A stretch of 33,177 nucleotides of DNA from Longimicrobiales bacterium (GCA_028278645.1 JANQDZ010000019.1:1-33177), one strand, 5' to 3'; shown: positions 1 through 8,941, counted from the stretch's first letter. Notes: a model not told the origin generated them from the letters alone. Numbers and translations are program-made.

Positions 1-228
1 GGGGGGGGCGCATCGACCCTCCATGAGGCGGCTTCCGCCGGGTTGGACACTCTGATCACGGGGGAGGCACCCCACCATGCCTATCACGAGTGCCTCGAGT
101 TGGGGGTGAATCTCCTTCTTGGCGGGCACTATGCCACGGAAACTTTCGGGGTTAAGGCCTTGGCCGCTCGTCTCTCCCAGGAGTTCGACCTGGACTGGGC
201 GTTCCTGGATTTCCCCACAGGGCTGTAA
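1..228 (+). CDS. Nif3-like dinuclear metal-centre protein, C-terminal fragment
   Basis: Only the last 75 codons are present; the frame is open from the first base, so the gene is cut by the window edge. The visible part has the Nif3/YbgI C-terminal signature: a TGEAPHH segment, then GGHYATE, and a closing FPTGL. In this family the Glu and His residues near these motifs help bind a two-metal centre, and the protein forms a toroidal hexamer. The biochemical role of Nif3 proteins is poorly defined, and the often-seen label GTP cyclohydrolase 1 type 2 is not secure. The gene ends 94 bp before the M14 peptidase on the same strand. The family call is confident; the function is not. Confidence 0.85.
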   Translation, partial: GGGASTLHEAASAGLDTLITGEAPHHAYHECLELGVNLLLGGHYATETFGVKALAARLSQEFDLDWAFLDFPTGL

Positions 229-310
229 GCCAGGCATAACACCAGCCTCAGAGCGGGTTGTAGATGGGTGTGGGCGCCGCCATCTTCCGGACTGTGAATC
301 TGATCCAGCC

Positions 311-316
311 AAGGAG
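311..316 (+). promoter_or_regulatory. Ribosome binding site of the M14 peptidase gene
   Basis: AAGGAG lies six bases before the ATG at 323. It fixes the start there, because the reading frame is open much further upstream and overlaps the nif3 end. The signal peptide begins at this same ATG. Confidence 0.7.
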
Positions 317-322
317 CCTCTC

Positions 323-2635
323 ATGTTTCGTCGCCGGATTGCGGCTCTCGCTCTTTTCCTGACCATCGTGCCCCCCGCCGGGGGCGCGGACGCTCAAGCC
401 ATTCCTGATCCCACGTCTCATTTCGGGTTCGAGTTGGGTTCCGACAGGAAGCTAGCCGACTGGGATCAGCTGACGGCGTACTACGAGCGGGTGGCTCAGG
501 CTAGCCCCCGGGTGCAGCTGGACACGCTGGGCTCCTCCACTTTGGGCAGACCCTTCCTCATGCTGATCATCACCAGCGCCTCGAATCAGGCCCGCCTCGA
601 GGAGCTCAAGGAGATCCAGCTGAAGCTGGCCGATCCGAGAACGGTGGAAAGCGAAGCGGAGCTGGACCGTTTGTTGGACCTGGGGAAGACTGTCGTGCTT
701 GTCACGCATGGGATCCATGCCACCGAAGTTGGAGGGCCGCAGATGGCCGCGCGGCTGATTCACCGCATGGCGTCGTCGGACGACGAAGAGGTCAGGGAGA
801 TCCTGGATAACGTCATTTTCCTGGACATTCCGTCGCTGAATCCCGATGGGCTCCAGTGGATCGTGGATTGGTACAACCGATGGATCGGGACTCAGTATGA
901 AGCGGCCCCCCTCCCCTGGCTCTACCATCCGTACACCGGGCATGACAACAACCGGGATTGGTACGCCTTCACTCAGATCGAAACCCAGCTCACCGTCCGG
1001 GAAGCACACAACGTTTGGCATCCCCAGATCGTTCACGATATCCATCAGACCGGTTCCAATGGGGCCCGGATCTTCTTCCCACCTTTCATCGATCCGTTCG
1101 AGCAGAACATCGATCCCGCCCTGATCAGCGGGATCAACCAGCTGGGAGCCTACATGGCTGCGGAACTGGCGGCGGAGGGTATGCCGGGGGTCGTGATCCA
1201 CAATCGGTATGACGGGTTCACTCCGGCCCGGGCCTACCAGCATTACCACGGGGGTGTCAGGATCCTGAGTGAAACGGCTTCGGTCCGGATCGCCACACCC
1301 ATCAACATTGGTTGGGAAGACCTGAGGGCCGGCCGGGGTCTGGATGCCACGGTTCCCACCTGGAACTTCCCTTGGCCATGGGAGGGCGGGGAATGGGGGT
1401 TGCCGGACATAGTGGACTACATGGAAGCCGGGGTGGTGGCATTACTGAACAACGCGGCCCGGAATCGCCGGTATTGGCTCGAGAATTTTTATCACATCAA
1501 CCGCCGTGCCGTGGAGGGTTGGGAAAGGTGGCCGGAAGCATGGGTGATCCCCGCGAATCAGACCAACGAGACGGGCCTCGCCTACGCTCTACGGATCCTC
1601 ACCACGGGGGACGTGGAGGTTCATCGGGCCGAGAGTGGGTTTACGGCCGACGGTGAGAGGTTCCCGGCCGGGAGCTACGTCATTCCCATGCGGCAGCCGT
1701 ACGCTTCCTTCGCCCAGACCATGCTCGAGATCCAGCGGTATCCCGACCTCAGGGAGTACCCGGGGGGTCCCCCCCTCCGGCCCTATGACGTGACGGCCCA
1801 CACGCTGGGGTTCCTCATGGAGATCGATGCCGTTCCGGTGGAGGACCGGATCACGGCGTCCCTGTCGGATCCAATCGGGATTCCGGACTGGGACTTCCGA
1901 CTCCCTGGGTCTCTTTCGGGACCCGAAGCCCCTCGGATCGGTATCTATCGATCCTGGGATGAGCCCATGCCGGAAGGGTGGACCCGGTGGGTCTTCGATC
2001 AACACGGTTTGGTTTACGATACCGTTCGGGACGCGAGGATAAGGGCCGGGGAGCTGAACGAGGATTACGATGTCATCCTGTTCCAGAGCCAGAGCCCTGC
2101 CTCCATCCGTGAGGGGCATTCGCCCGGGACCCTTCCCCCGGAGTACACAGGGGGGTTGGGTCCGGACGGCCTCAGGGGGCTTCAGGCGTTTGTCAGGAAC
2201 GGTGGGAGGGTCGTGGCGGTGGAGGAAGCCACCGAGTTCATGATCGATCTCTTCGACCTGGGAATCATCAACGCGGTGGAGCGGCTGCCAGCCCAGGACT
2301 TCTTTATCCCTGGATCGATCCTCAGCGTGGACCTGGTCGAAACCCACCCCGTGAACCGAGGGAAGGGCGATTCTACACCGGCTTGGTTCTGGCGGAGCAG
2401 TCGAGCCTTTGACGTGGACGACCCGGAGGTAGTGGTGGTGGCACGTTTTTCGGAAGGGAATCCCCTTCTTTCCGGGTGGTTGCTGGGCCCCGAGTACATC
2501 GGTGGCAAAGCGGCCGTCGTGGAAGCCCGCGTAGGGCAAGGGTCGGTGGTGCTATTCGGGTTCCAACCGGACTACAGGGGCCAAACGGTCACGACCTGGC
2601 CGCTATTGTTTAACGCCCTTTCGGGCGAAGAATGA
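323..2635 (+). CDS. Secreted M14-family zinc carboxypeptidase
   Basis: This 770-residue protein starts with a Sec signal peptide (MFRRR, a hydrophobic stretch, then a probable AxA site near ADAQA), so it should act in the periplasm or outside the cell. The M14 metallopeptidase zinc motif HxxE is visible as H132-A-T-E135, with a third histidine in HDIHQTG (about residue 241) and a likely catalytic Glu at about 317 in LSETAS. M14 enzymes remove C-terminal residues from peptides; the substrate here cannot be read. After the peptidase domain (about 40-400) there is a long C-terminal part, from about 530, that looks like a glutamine-amidotransferase-like alpha/beta domain seen in large M14 proteins. 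The upstream in-frame extension has no start signal and was excluded. The next gene starts 11 bp downstream. Confidence 0.88.
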   Translation: MFRRRIAALALFLTIVPPAGGADAQAIPDPTSHFGFELGSDRKLADWDQLTAYYERVAQASPRVQLDTLGSSTLGRPFLMLIITSASNQARLEELKEIQLKLADPRTVESEAELDRLLDLGKTVVLVTHGIHATEVGGPQMAARLIHRMASSDDEEVREILDNVIFLDIPSLNPDGLQWIVDWYNRWIGTQYEAAPLPWLYHPYTGHDNNRDWYAFTQIETQLTVREAHNVWHPQIVHDIHQTGSNGARIFFPPFIDPFEQNIDPALISGINQLGAYMAAELAAEGMPGVVIHNRYDGFTPARAYQHYHGGVRILSETASVRIATPINIGWEDLRAGRGLDATVPTWNFPWPWEGGEWGLPDIVDYMEAGVVALLNNAARNRRYWLENFYHINRRAVEGWERWPEAWVIPANQTNETGLAYALRILTTGDVEVHRAESGFTADGERFPAGSYVIPMRQPYASFAQTMLEIQRYPDLREYPGGPPLRPYDVTAHTLGFLMEIDAVPVEDRITASLSDPIGIPDWDFRLPGSLSGPEAPRIGIYRSWDEPMPEGWTRWVFDQHGLVYDTVRDARIRAGELNEDYDVILFQSQSPASIREGHSPGTLPPEYTGGLGPDGLRGLQAFVRNGGRVVAVEEATEFMIDLFDLGIINAVERLPAQDFFIPGSILSVDLVETHPVNRGKGDSTPAWFWRSSRAFDVDDPEVVVVARFSEGNPLLSGWLLGPEYIGGKAAVVEARVGQGSVVLFGFQPDYRGQTVTTWPLLFNALSGEE

Positions 2636-2646
2636 GGGAACGATCG

Positions 2647-3435
2647 ATGCAATGTCCGTCTTGTGGTGCGGAGGCTTCCGGGAACTTTTGTTCGGCCTGT
2701 GGAGCCGCCCTGAAGACCGAGCAGTGTCCCAAGTGTGGTGCGGAGGTGTTGGCCTCGGGCCGGTTTTGTACCGCTTGCGGATCAAGCCTTTCCAAGGGAG
2801 TCGGGGGAAGCAGCCCGGCGGACCCTCAAAAGGCCGCGTCGGCCAATGCAACTATGGCCTGGTGGGTGGCCGGGGCGGCCATGGTGATTGTCCTTCTGGT
2901 TCTCGGTTATCCAGCGCTCACCAGGGGCGAAGGTGCGGAGGGTACCGGTGGCGCTCCTCCTGGTATGGGAACGCCATCCGGCGGGGCAGGTGCCGTGGAC
3001 CTCACCACCATGTCTCTTGAAGACCAGAGCACCGTCCTTTTCAACAGGGTGATGACCTCGAGCAGCGCAGGGGACACCGCAGATGTGGCTTTCTTCCAGC
3101 CAAAGGCCCTTGTCATCTACGAGCAGTTGGCTCCCACCGACCCCGATGGGCTATACCACTTTGCGCTTCTCCATCAGGTCGGCGGGGACCATGCCGCCGC
3201 CGTGGCGAAAGCCCAGGAGGGTTTAGCCCAGGTGCCGACGTATCTGCTGTTGCTGGCCGTGGCCGCTGAGTCTTCGGCGGCTCTGGGTGACGCGGAGAGT
3301 GCCCGGTCCCTCTACAGCCGTTTTCTGGAAGTGTATGACGAAGAGATGGGCCTCCTGAGGCCGGGGTACGAGCACCACCAGCCCATCTTCACGGTGTATC
3401 GCTCGGAGGCCGAGGCGTTTCTGAGCTCAGGGTGA
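2647..3435 (+). CDS. Double zinc-ribbon, single-pass membrane protein with helical C-terminal domain
   Basis: The protein has 262 residues. The N-terminus carries two zinc ribbons, with Cys pairs at 3/6 and 15/18 and then 27/30 and 41/44, each of the CPxCG type. A linker and one transmembrane helix follow (about 71-88), then a Gly/Pro-rich stretch. The C-terminal half (about 120-262) is alanine-rich and helical and reads like TPR-type repeats, including an ALYHFALLH-like segment. The predicted topology is zinc ribbons in the cytoplasm and the helical domain outside. An in-frame ATG at 2632 overlaps the previous stop, but GAGGGA just before 2647 favours the later start. I do not recognise a named family or function; a scaffold or sensor is possible. 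It lies directly behind the M14 peptidase and may be co-transcribed. Confidence 0.75.
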   Translation: MQCPSCGAEASGNFCSACGAALKTEQCPKCGAEVLASGRFCTACGSSLSKGVGGSSPADPQKAASANATMAWWVAGAAMVIVLLVLGYPALTRGEGAEGTGGAPPGMGTPSGGAGAVDLTTMSLEDQSTVLFNRVMTSSSAGDTADVAFFQPKALVIYEQLAPTDPDGLYHFALLHQVGGDHAAAVAKAQEGLAQVPTYLLLLAVAAESSAALGDAESARSLYSRFLEVYDEEMGLLRPGYEHHQPIFTVYRSEAEAFLSSG

Positions 3436-3465
3436 ACCGAGCTTTTACCCATAAAGGAATCAGGG

Positions 3466-4266
3466 ATGAGTGAAATCGGAAAAGGAAGATCCAAAGGCCG
3501 TGGCGTCCGACCCCGGCTTACGGAAGACGAGCTTTTTCTCCGGACGGCGGTGGAACACCTGGAGGAATTGCCGTCGGTTGTGGCGAAAGGAGAGGCATGG
3601 AGGGTTTTTCGGATCATGGGGGAGTTCGTAGAGGGCTTCGACGAGCTCATGGGCCTCGGACCAGCCGTCTCCATTTTCGGATCTGCCCGGACTCAGCCCG
3701 AAGATCCCGGTTGGGGCCAGTGCGTGGAGACCGCCCGCCGTCTGGGAGAGGCCGGGTTCTCCATCATCACCGGTGGCGGCCCCGGTATGATGGAGGCCGC
3801 GAACCAGGGGGCCAGTGAGGCTGGGGTCCGGTCGGTGGGCCTGAACATCGAACTCCCCTTCGAGCAGGACCTCAATCCCCATGCGGACCTGAAGATCCAC
3901 TTCCGCTATTTCTTCGTTCGTAAGACCATGTTCGTGAAGTACGCCCAGGCGTTTGTCATCTTCCCTGGCGGGTTCGGAACACTGGACGAGCTCTTCGAAT
4001 CCCTGACCCTGATCCAGACCGGAAAGATCAAGGACTTCCCCCTTGTGTTGTTTGGCTCGGAGTACTGGGGTGGACTACTGGACTGGCTCAAAAAGACCGT
4101 CGAAGGCGAAGGGAAGATCTCCCCAGAGGATCTTGATCTGATCAAGGTCACCGACTCTCCTCGAGAGGCCGTGGAACATATCGTCGCCCGCTTCACGGAA
4201 GACCTGAAGCTGAGGGCGGAAAAGAACGGAGTCGCCCACCTGGGCTCCGAGCCCCCGGACGTCTGA
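3466..4266 (+). CDS. LOG-family nucleotide 5'-monophosphate phosphoribohydrolase
   Basis: This 266-residue protein has the two LOG (lonely guy; TIGR00730-type) signatures: GGGPGMME at 103-110 and PGGFGTLDE at 167-175. These bind the nucleotide phosphate and supply the catalytic Arg/Glu set. Family members split ribose-5-phosphate from nucleoside monophosphates; cytokinin nucleotides are the plant substrate, while in most bacteria AMP or modified purine nucleotides are more likely. The protein is cytoplasmic, with no signal or membrane segment. It has an N-terminal extension of about 60 residues before the Rossmann-like core, as in the longer bacterial LOG group. AAGGA precedes the ATG. It stands 30 bp behind the zinc-ribbon gene and 118 bp before lipA. 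Confidence 0.88.
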   Translation: MSEIGKGRSKGRGVRPRLTEDELFLRTAVEHLEELPSVVAKGEAWRVFRIMGEFVEGFDELMGLGPAVSIFGSARTQPEDPGWGQCVETARRLGEAGFSIITGGGPGMMEAANQGASEAGVRSVGLNIELPFEQDLNPHADLKIHFRYFFVRKTMFVKYAQAFVIFPGGFGTLDELFESLTLIQTGKIKDFPLVLFGSEYWGGLLDWLKKTVEGEGKISPEDLDLIKVTDSPREAVEHIVARFTEDLKLRAEKNGVAHLGSEPPDV

Positions 4267-4372
4267 GTCTCCATGAAGCGGTCCCCGCCTTCTTCGGGGA
4301 TCATCCCAAGTCTTCTGGGTTACCGTTGGGTGGATTAACTTTTTAAGCTTGCTCCCCTACCAGAGTCGAGGT

Positions 4373-4377
4373 GGAGG
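4373..4377 (+). promoter_or_regulatory. Ribosome binding site deciding the lipA start
   Basis: GGAGG lies seven bases upstream of a GTG at 4385. The frame is open to a TTG at 4349, but that codon has no comparable site, so the GTG is the better start. Confidence 0.65.
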
Positions 4378-4384
4378 TATAGAG

Positions 4385-5479
4385 GTGGCGGAAGCTGATA
4401 CAAAAGCTCCCGGAGGGTATGCCCCCGCCGGGAAGAACACGGGAGACGTGAAGCCCAAGGGCACGTCACGGATCCGAGCCCACGCCGATCTCCAGACGAT
4501 TGAGCTGAAGGCTCGGAAGCCGGGCTGGCTCAAGGTGCGGTCTCCCGGTGGCCAGAAGTACCTGAAGCTCCAGAAGCTCATGAGACACCAGTCTCTTCAC
4601 ACCGTCTGTGAGGAGGCTGCCTGTCCGAACATCGGCGAGTGTTGGGAGGCCGGGACCGCCACGTTCATGATCCTGGGGGACGTTTGCACCCGGGCCTGCA
4701 AATACTGTGGGGTTGCCCACGGGATGCCTACGACGCTGGACGAGGAAGAGCCTTACCGTGTAGCGGACACCGTCGCGGCCATGGAGCTGGAGCATGCCGT
4801 CATTACCAGCGTGAACCGAGACGAGCTTCCGGACGGCGGGGCCGGCATTTACGCGGAAACCATCCGGCAGATCCATGCCAGGGTGCCAGGGTGCTCCGTG
4901 GAAGTCCTGATCCCGGACTTCAAGGGTGACGAGGAGGCCCTCCGGAAGGTGGTGGAAGCGAAGCCCGAGATCCTCGGCCATAACCTGGAAACGGTCGAGC
5001 GTCTCCACCCCGAGGTGAGGCCGGGGGGCAGATATTGGCGGTCCATCTCCTACCTGGGTGCCGCTAAGCGCATGGACCCGAACACCCTTACCAAGACCGG
5101 GATCATCCTGGGCATGGGGGAAGAGGCTCAGGAGATTCGACAGGCCATGGCCGACGTCAGGGAGGCGGGAGTGGACATCCTCACTCTCGGCCAATACCTG
5201 AGGCCGTCCTCGGCCCATATCCCGGTGGCCCGGTGGGTCGGGCCGGAGGAGTTCGCGGACTGGAAACGGATCGGTGAGGACGAGATGGGGTTCTCCCATG
5301 TTGAGTCTGGGCCCCTGGTGCGCTCCAGCTATCACGCGAAAGAGCAGGCTCGGGAAGTGGAAGCAGGGGCGGCGGGGTCAATTCGAGAGGTCCTGGAGGC
5401 CGACATACCAGCGCCAGCGGAGGTGATGCCGTCTCTGGTTCGGCTGGACTTGAATCGCCCCGGTTCTGAGGGAGTGTGA
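4385..5479 (+). CDS. lipA: Lipoyl synthase
   Basis: LipA is a radical-SAM enzyme that inserts two sulfur atoms into octanoyl groups bound to lipoyl domains. The 364-residue product shows both iron-sulfur cluster motifs: the auxiliary cluster C75-x4-C80-x5-C86 (in CEEAACPNIGEC) and the radical-SAM C101-x3-C105-x2-C108 (in CTRACKYC). The C-terminal RSSYHA motif, whose serine ligates the auxiliary cluster, is also present. It starts with GTG behind a good GGAGG. The N-terminus carries about 25 extra polar residues with Gly, Pro and Lys before the conserved core. It ends two bases before the E1 alpha start, so the cofactor-making enzyme is co-transcribed with the complex that needs lipoate. No lipB or lplA is visible in the window. 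Confidence 0.96.
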   Translation: MAEADTKAPGGYAPAGKNTGDVKPKGTSRIRAHADLQTIELKARKPGWLKVRSPGGQKYLKLQKLMRHQSLHTVCEEAACPNIGECWEAGTATFMILGDVCTRACKYCGVAHGMPTTLDEEEPYRVADTVAAMELEHAVITSVNRDELPDGGAGIYAETIRQIHARVPGCSVEVLIPDFKGDEEALRKVVEAKPEILGHNLETVERLHPEVRPGGRYWRSISYLGAAKRMDPNTLTKTGIILGMGEEAQEIRQAMADVREAGVDILTLGQYLRPSSAHIPVARWVGPEEFADWKRIGEDEMGFSHVESGPLVRSSYHAKEQAREVEAGAAGSIREVLEADIPAPAEVMPSLVRLDLNRPGSEGV

Positions 5480-5481
5480 GG

Positions 5482-6567
5482 ATGGAGTCAGGCATGGCTC
5501 AGGCCAATATGTCGGGAATCCCGGAGCATCAGAATGATCCCTTCGATGATCCTTTGAAGGGTTTTTCCGAGGAGGAACTGTTGGGTTTCCTTAGGCAGAT
5601 GCTCCTCTTCCGACGCTTCGAAGAGAAGGCGGAGGAGGGATACGCCATCGGCAAGATCGGCGGGTTCTGTCATCTGCACATTGGCCAAGAGGGCTCTGCT
5701 GCGGGATGCATCGGTCCCCTGCGCCCGGACGACTATCTGGTGACGGCGTACCGGGAGCACACCCAGGCCCTGGCAAAAGGCGTGGGTCCCAAACAGGTCA
5801 TGGCCGAGCTCTATGGAAGGGCCTCGGGGTCGTCGTCCGGAAAAGGGGGCTCCATGCACATCTTCGGCGTGGACCAGGCTTTTATGGGAGGGCACGGGAT
5901 CGTCGGAGGCCAAGTGCCTTTGGCGACGGGGATGGGATGGGCCATCAAGTATCGCGGGGAAGATCGGGTGGCCATGTGTTTCATGGGCGAGGCCGCCGTA
6001 AACCAGGGCGCATTCCATGAATCTCTGAACATGGCAGCGATTTGGCAGTTGCCGGTGATCTTCGTGGTGGAGAACAACGAGTACGGCATGGGCACGGCGT
6101 TTCGCCGGGTGTCGGCCACCAAGGTGGAGGAACGGTCGGCGGCCTACCATATCCCGGCCAGTGTGGTGAACGGCCAAGAAGTCCTTGAGACTTTCCGGCA
6201 TTTCGAGGAGTTGGTGAAGGAGGTTCGGGAGGGTGGTGGGCCTCGCTTCGTCGAGGTGAGGACCTACCGGTTCCGTGGCCACTCAATGTCGGATCCGGTT
6301 TCGGGGACGTACAGGTCCAAAAACGAGGTCTCGGAGCAGACCGAAAAGAACGACCCCATCAAGATTCTTAGGGACCGCCTCTTTGAAGCTGACGTTCTGA
6401 GCCAGGAGGCGCTCGAGGTAATGGACCAGGAGGTTCGGGCCCTGGTGAGCGAGGCGGCGGAGTTCGCTGATGCAGCCCCGCTTCCTGATCCTTCCGAGCT
6501 CTACACCAACGTCTATTCGCAGATCAACGAACACGGCCGACTCTTCTTCGACGGAAGAGACCGCTAG
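5482..6567 (+). CDS. pdhA: Pyruvate dehydrogenase E1 component, alpha subunit
   Basis: This subunit of the thiamine-diphosphate-dependent E1 heterotetramer decarboxylates pyruvate (or another 2-oxo acid) and reductively acetylates the E2 lipoyl arm. The 361 residues include the thiamine-diphosphate motif, starting at G169-E-A and ending at N198-N199 in VVENNEYG. The usual GDG at its start is GEA here, a conservative change at the metal-binding Asp that is worth noting. The phosphorylation-loop-like YRFRGHSMSDP is also present. A GTG at 5476 is possible, but GAGGGAG sits seven bases before the ATG at 5482. The neighbours (E1 beta, E2 and lipA) support pyruvate as substrate, although a branched-chain 2-oxo acid cannot be excluded from sequence alone. 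Confidence 0.93.
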   Translation: MESGMAQANMSGIPEHQNDPFDDPLKGFSEEELLGFLRQMLLFRRFEEKAEEGYAIGKIGGFCHLHIGQEGSAAGCIGPLRPDDYLVTAYREHTQALAKGVGPKQVMAELYGRASGSSSGKGGSMHIFGVDQAFMGGHGIVGGQVPLATGMGWAIKYRGEDRVAMCFMGEAAVNQGAFHESLNMAAIWQLPVIFVVENNEYGMGTAFRRVSATKVEERSAAYHIPASVVNGQEVLETFRHFEELVKEVREGGGPRFVEVRTYRFRGHSMSDPVSGTYRSKNEVSEQTEKNDPIKILRDRLFEADVLSQEALEVMDQEVRALVSEAAEFADAAPLPDPSELYTNVYSQINEHGRLFFDGRDR

Positions 6568-6598
6568 GCCTTTTCCACTATCCGGAACAGCACACTGA

Positions 6599-7579
6599 AT
6601 GCCTGAACTCACCTACAGAGAGGCGTTGAACGAAGCTCTCCTCGAGGAGATGGAGCGGGACGACTGCGTTTTTCTCATGGGCGAGGAGGTGGCCGAGTAT
6701 GACGGCGCCTACAAGGTGTCGAAGGGTCTCTTGGATCGTTTCGGAGATCTCCGGGTGGTGGACACCCCAATCAGCGAATTGGGGTTTGCCGGCCTGAGTG
6801 TCGGTGCGGCCATGGTGGGACTGCGCCCGGTAGTGGAGTTCATGACCTTCAACTTCTCCGTCCTGGCGCTGGACCAGGTTCTCCACTCCGCGGCGAAGAT
6901 GCTCTACATGTCCGGTGGGCAGTTCAACATCCCGATGGTATTTCGGGGGCCCACCGGCGCAGCCCTACAGCTGGCGGCTCAGCACTCGCAGGCCCTGGAG
7001 AGTTGGTACGCCCATGCGCCGGGCATCAAAGTGGTGGCCCCGGGCACCCCGGCGGACGCAAAGGGTCTCCTGAAGTCCGCGATCCGTGACGACGATCCGG
7101 TCGTGGTCATGGAGGGGGAGTTGCTCTACAACATCAGGGGGGAGGTTCCCGAGGGAGAGCATCTGGTCCCCTTGGGTTTGGCGGACCTCAAACGGGAGGG
7201 CGATGACGTTTCCATCATCACCCATGGGAAGATGGTCCACCTGGCGCTGCAAGCAGCGGGGCGACTCCAGCGGGAAGGCGTGGAGGCCGAGGTCCTGGAC
7301 CTGAGATCCTTGAGGCCGCTGGATGTGGAGGCGGTTCTGGCCTCCGTTCGGAAGACAAACCGGGCGATCTACCTGGAAGAAGGCTGGCCATATGCAGGCA
7401 TCGGTGCCCAGCTCGTGGCCACGATCCAGGAAGAAGCCTTCGACCATCTGGACGCGCCGGTTCTCCGGGTCACTCAGGCGGACGTGCCGATGCCCTACGC
7501 TAAAAACCTGGAGCAGCTGGCCAAGCCCAACGTAGAGCGGGTGGTGGATGCCTGCCGCCGGGTCCTTTATAGGGATTGA
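6599..7579 (+). CDS. pdhB: Pyruvate dehydrogenase E1 component, beta subunit
   Basis: The 326-residue partner of E1 alpha. It begins with the typical MPELTYREALNEAL and continues with MGEEV, where the Glu activates the thiamine-diphosphate aminopyrimidine ring. It also has the conserved RGPTGAALQLAAQHSQ segment and ends with the transketolase C-terminal domain (about 200-320), including DLRSLRPLD and EEGWPYAG. Length and domain order are normal for PdhB. The gene follows pdhA after 31 bp with a weak GGAA-type ribosome site and is followed by E2 after 3 bp. It is cytoplasmic and has no unusual features. Confidence 0.95.
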   Translation: MPELTYREALNEALLEEMERDDCVFLMGEEVAEYDGAYKVSKGLLDRFGDLRVVDTPISELGFAGLSVGAAMVGLRPVVEFMTFNFSVLALDQVLHSAAKMLYMSGGQFNIPMVFRGPTGAALQLAAQHSQALESWYAHAPGIKVVAPGTPADAKGLLKSAIRDDDPVVVMEGELLYNIRGEVPEGEHLVPLGLADLKREGDDVSIITHGKMVHLALQAAGRLQREGVEAEVLDLRSLRPLDVEAVLASVRKTNRAIYLEEGWPYAGIGAQLVATIQEEAFDHLDAPVLRVTQADVPMPYAKNLEQLAKPNVERVVDACRRVLYRD

Positions 7580-7582
7580 GGA

Positions 7583-8941
7583 ATGGCTACCAAGGTCCAT
7601 ATGGAAGCGCTTTCCCCGACAATGGAGGAGGGGCAGCTGGTACGGTGGCTGAAGGCCGAGGGTGATTCCATCGCAAACGGCGATATCATCGCCGAGATCG
7701 AAACGGACAAGGCCACCATGGAGTTGGTTGCCCGGGGGGAAGGGATCCTCAGGAAGGTCCTCCTGGGTGAGGGTGGGACTGCCCCGGTGGGGGAAGTCAT
7801 TGCCGTCATCGCCGGTGCCGACGAAGAGATCGGCGAACTGGTGGGCGCCGCCGGGGATTCCCCCGAGCCGGTGGCGGACAGCCCGGTATCAGCGGACGGC
7901 CCCAAGTCAGCGCGCGGTCCCACGACACCGGGCAGCCCAGTGGCGTCAGCTCCCGCTGAGGACCCTCCCACAGCCACGGTGGGTGAGGCGGCGCAGGTAG
8001 GTGCCGAGTCGGAAGAAGCGGGCTTACCAGATCAGGGCGGCGAGCGTTTGAAGGCGTCCCCTCTGGCACGACGGTTGGCGGAGGAGAACGGGGTGGACCT
8101 GCGGACAGTTCCGGGATCCGGACCCGGAGGCCGGATCGTCGTTCGGGACGTGGAGGCGGCCAAAGTCGGCGCCGGGGCCGCCGTGCCACCCGCCACTGTG
8201 GGCACGACTGAAGCCCAGCCGTGGCACCCTGGAGTCCCATCGGAACCTGGCGTGGACTTCGAGGACCTCCCCCTTTCCCAGATGCGGAAGACCATCGCCA
8301 AGCGGTTGGTGGAGTCCCTGAGTCCCGTACCCCACTTTTTCCTCCGGATCACTGTGGACATGACCCGGACCCTGGCTGCCAGGAAGCGGGTGAACGCTCT
8401 CCTGGAGGCCCAAGGGGACAAAGTATCCATCAACGACTTCGTCCTGAAATCCGTGGCAGGGGCCTTGGGGCGCCATCCCGAAGCCAACGCCCAATGGATG
8501 GGTGATGCCGTTCGGCGCCATTACAGGGTTCACCTGGGTGTGGCGGTGGCGGTGGAGGACGGCCTGATCACTCCGGTCATCCGTGACGCGAACCAAAAAG
8601 GCCTGGCACAGATAAGCCGGGAGATCCGAGAGCTGGCAGGACGGGGACGAGAGAAGAAGCTGCAACCTGAGGAGTATACAGGTTCCACCTTCTCCGTCTC
8701 GAACCTGGGCATGTTCGGGATCCACGAGTTCACCGGGGTCATCAACCCGCCTGAGGCCAGCATCCTGGCCGTGGGGGCCATTGAGGAAACCCCGGTTGCG
8801 GAGGACGGCCAGGTTGTGGTGAGGCCCTTGATGAAGGTGACGATGAGCTGCGACCATCGGGTTATCGATGGCGCGACAGGCGCGCGATTCCTTCAGACGT
8901 TAAAAGAGATGCTGGAGGAGCCGGCGGCCATTCTGGTTTGA
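7583..8941 (+). CDS. pdhC: Dihydrolipoamide acetyltransferase (E2 of pyruvate dehydrogenase)
   Basis: E2 forms the core of the complex and transfers acetyl groups from its lipoyl arm to CoA. Domains in order: one lipoyl domain (about 1-78) with the lipoylated Lys43 in ETDKATMEL; an Ala/Pro/Ser-rich flexible linker (about 90-150); a peripheral-subunit-binding domain (about 157-192, from KASPLARRLA to GRIVVRDVE); a second linker; and the catalytic acyltransferase domain (about 225-452). The active-site motif is H425-R-V-I-D429-G. A single lipoyl domain is common outside the enterobacteria. The 452-residue length is normal. It begins 3 bp behind pdhB, so translation is probably coupled. The lysine is the target of the LipA product encoded at the head of the operon. 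Confidence 0.95.
   Translation: MATKVHMEALSPTMEEGQLVRWLKAEGDSIANGDIIAEIETDKATMELVARGEGILRKVLLGEGGTAPVGEVIAVIAGADEEIGELVGAAGDSPEPVADSPVSADGPKSARGPTTPGSPVASAPAEDPPTATVGEAAQVGAESEEAGLPDQGGERLKASPLARRLAEENGVDLRTVPGSGPGGRIVVRDVEAAKVGAGAAVPPATVGTTEAQPWHPGVPSEPGVDFEDLPLSQMRKTIAKRLVESLSPVPHFFLRITVDMTRTLAARKRVNALLEAQGDKVSINDFVLKSVAGALGRHPEANAQWMGDAVRRHYRVHLGVAVAVEDGLITPVIRDANQKGLAQISREIRELAGRGREKKLQPEEYTGSTFSVSNLGMFGIHEFTGVINPPEASILAVGAIEETPVAEDGQVVVRPLMKVTMSCDHRVIDGATGARFLQTLKEMLEEPAAILV

Noticed and set aside
4282-4300. Hairpin TCCCCG/CGGGGA after the LOG gene as a terminator
   Set aside because: The stem is only 6 bp and no T-run follows; it may be chance, so it is not listed as a feature.
4466-5335. 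Long antisense frames opposite lipA, pdhA, pdhC and the DUF5916 gene (such as 4466-5335 and 8024-8857 on the minus strand)
   Set aside because: They are shadows of well-recognised genes in GC-rich DNA, with no protein-family motifs of their own.
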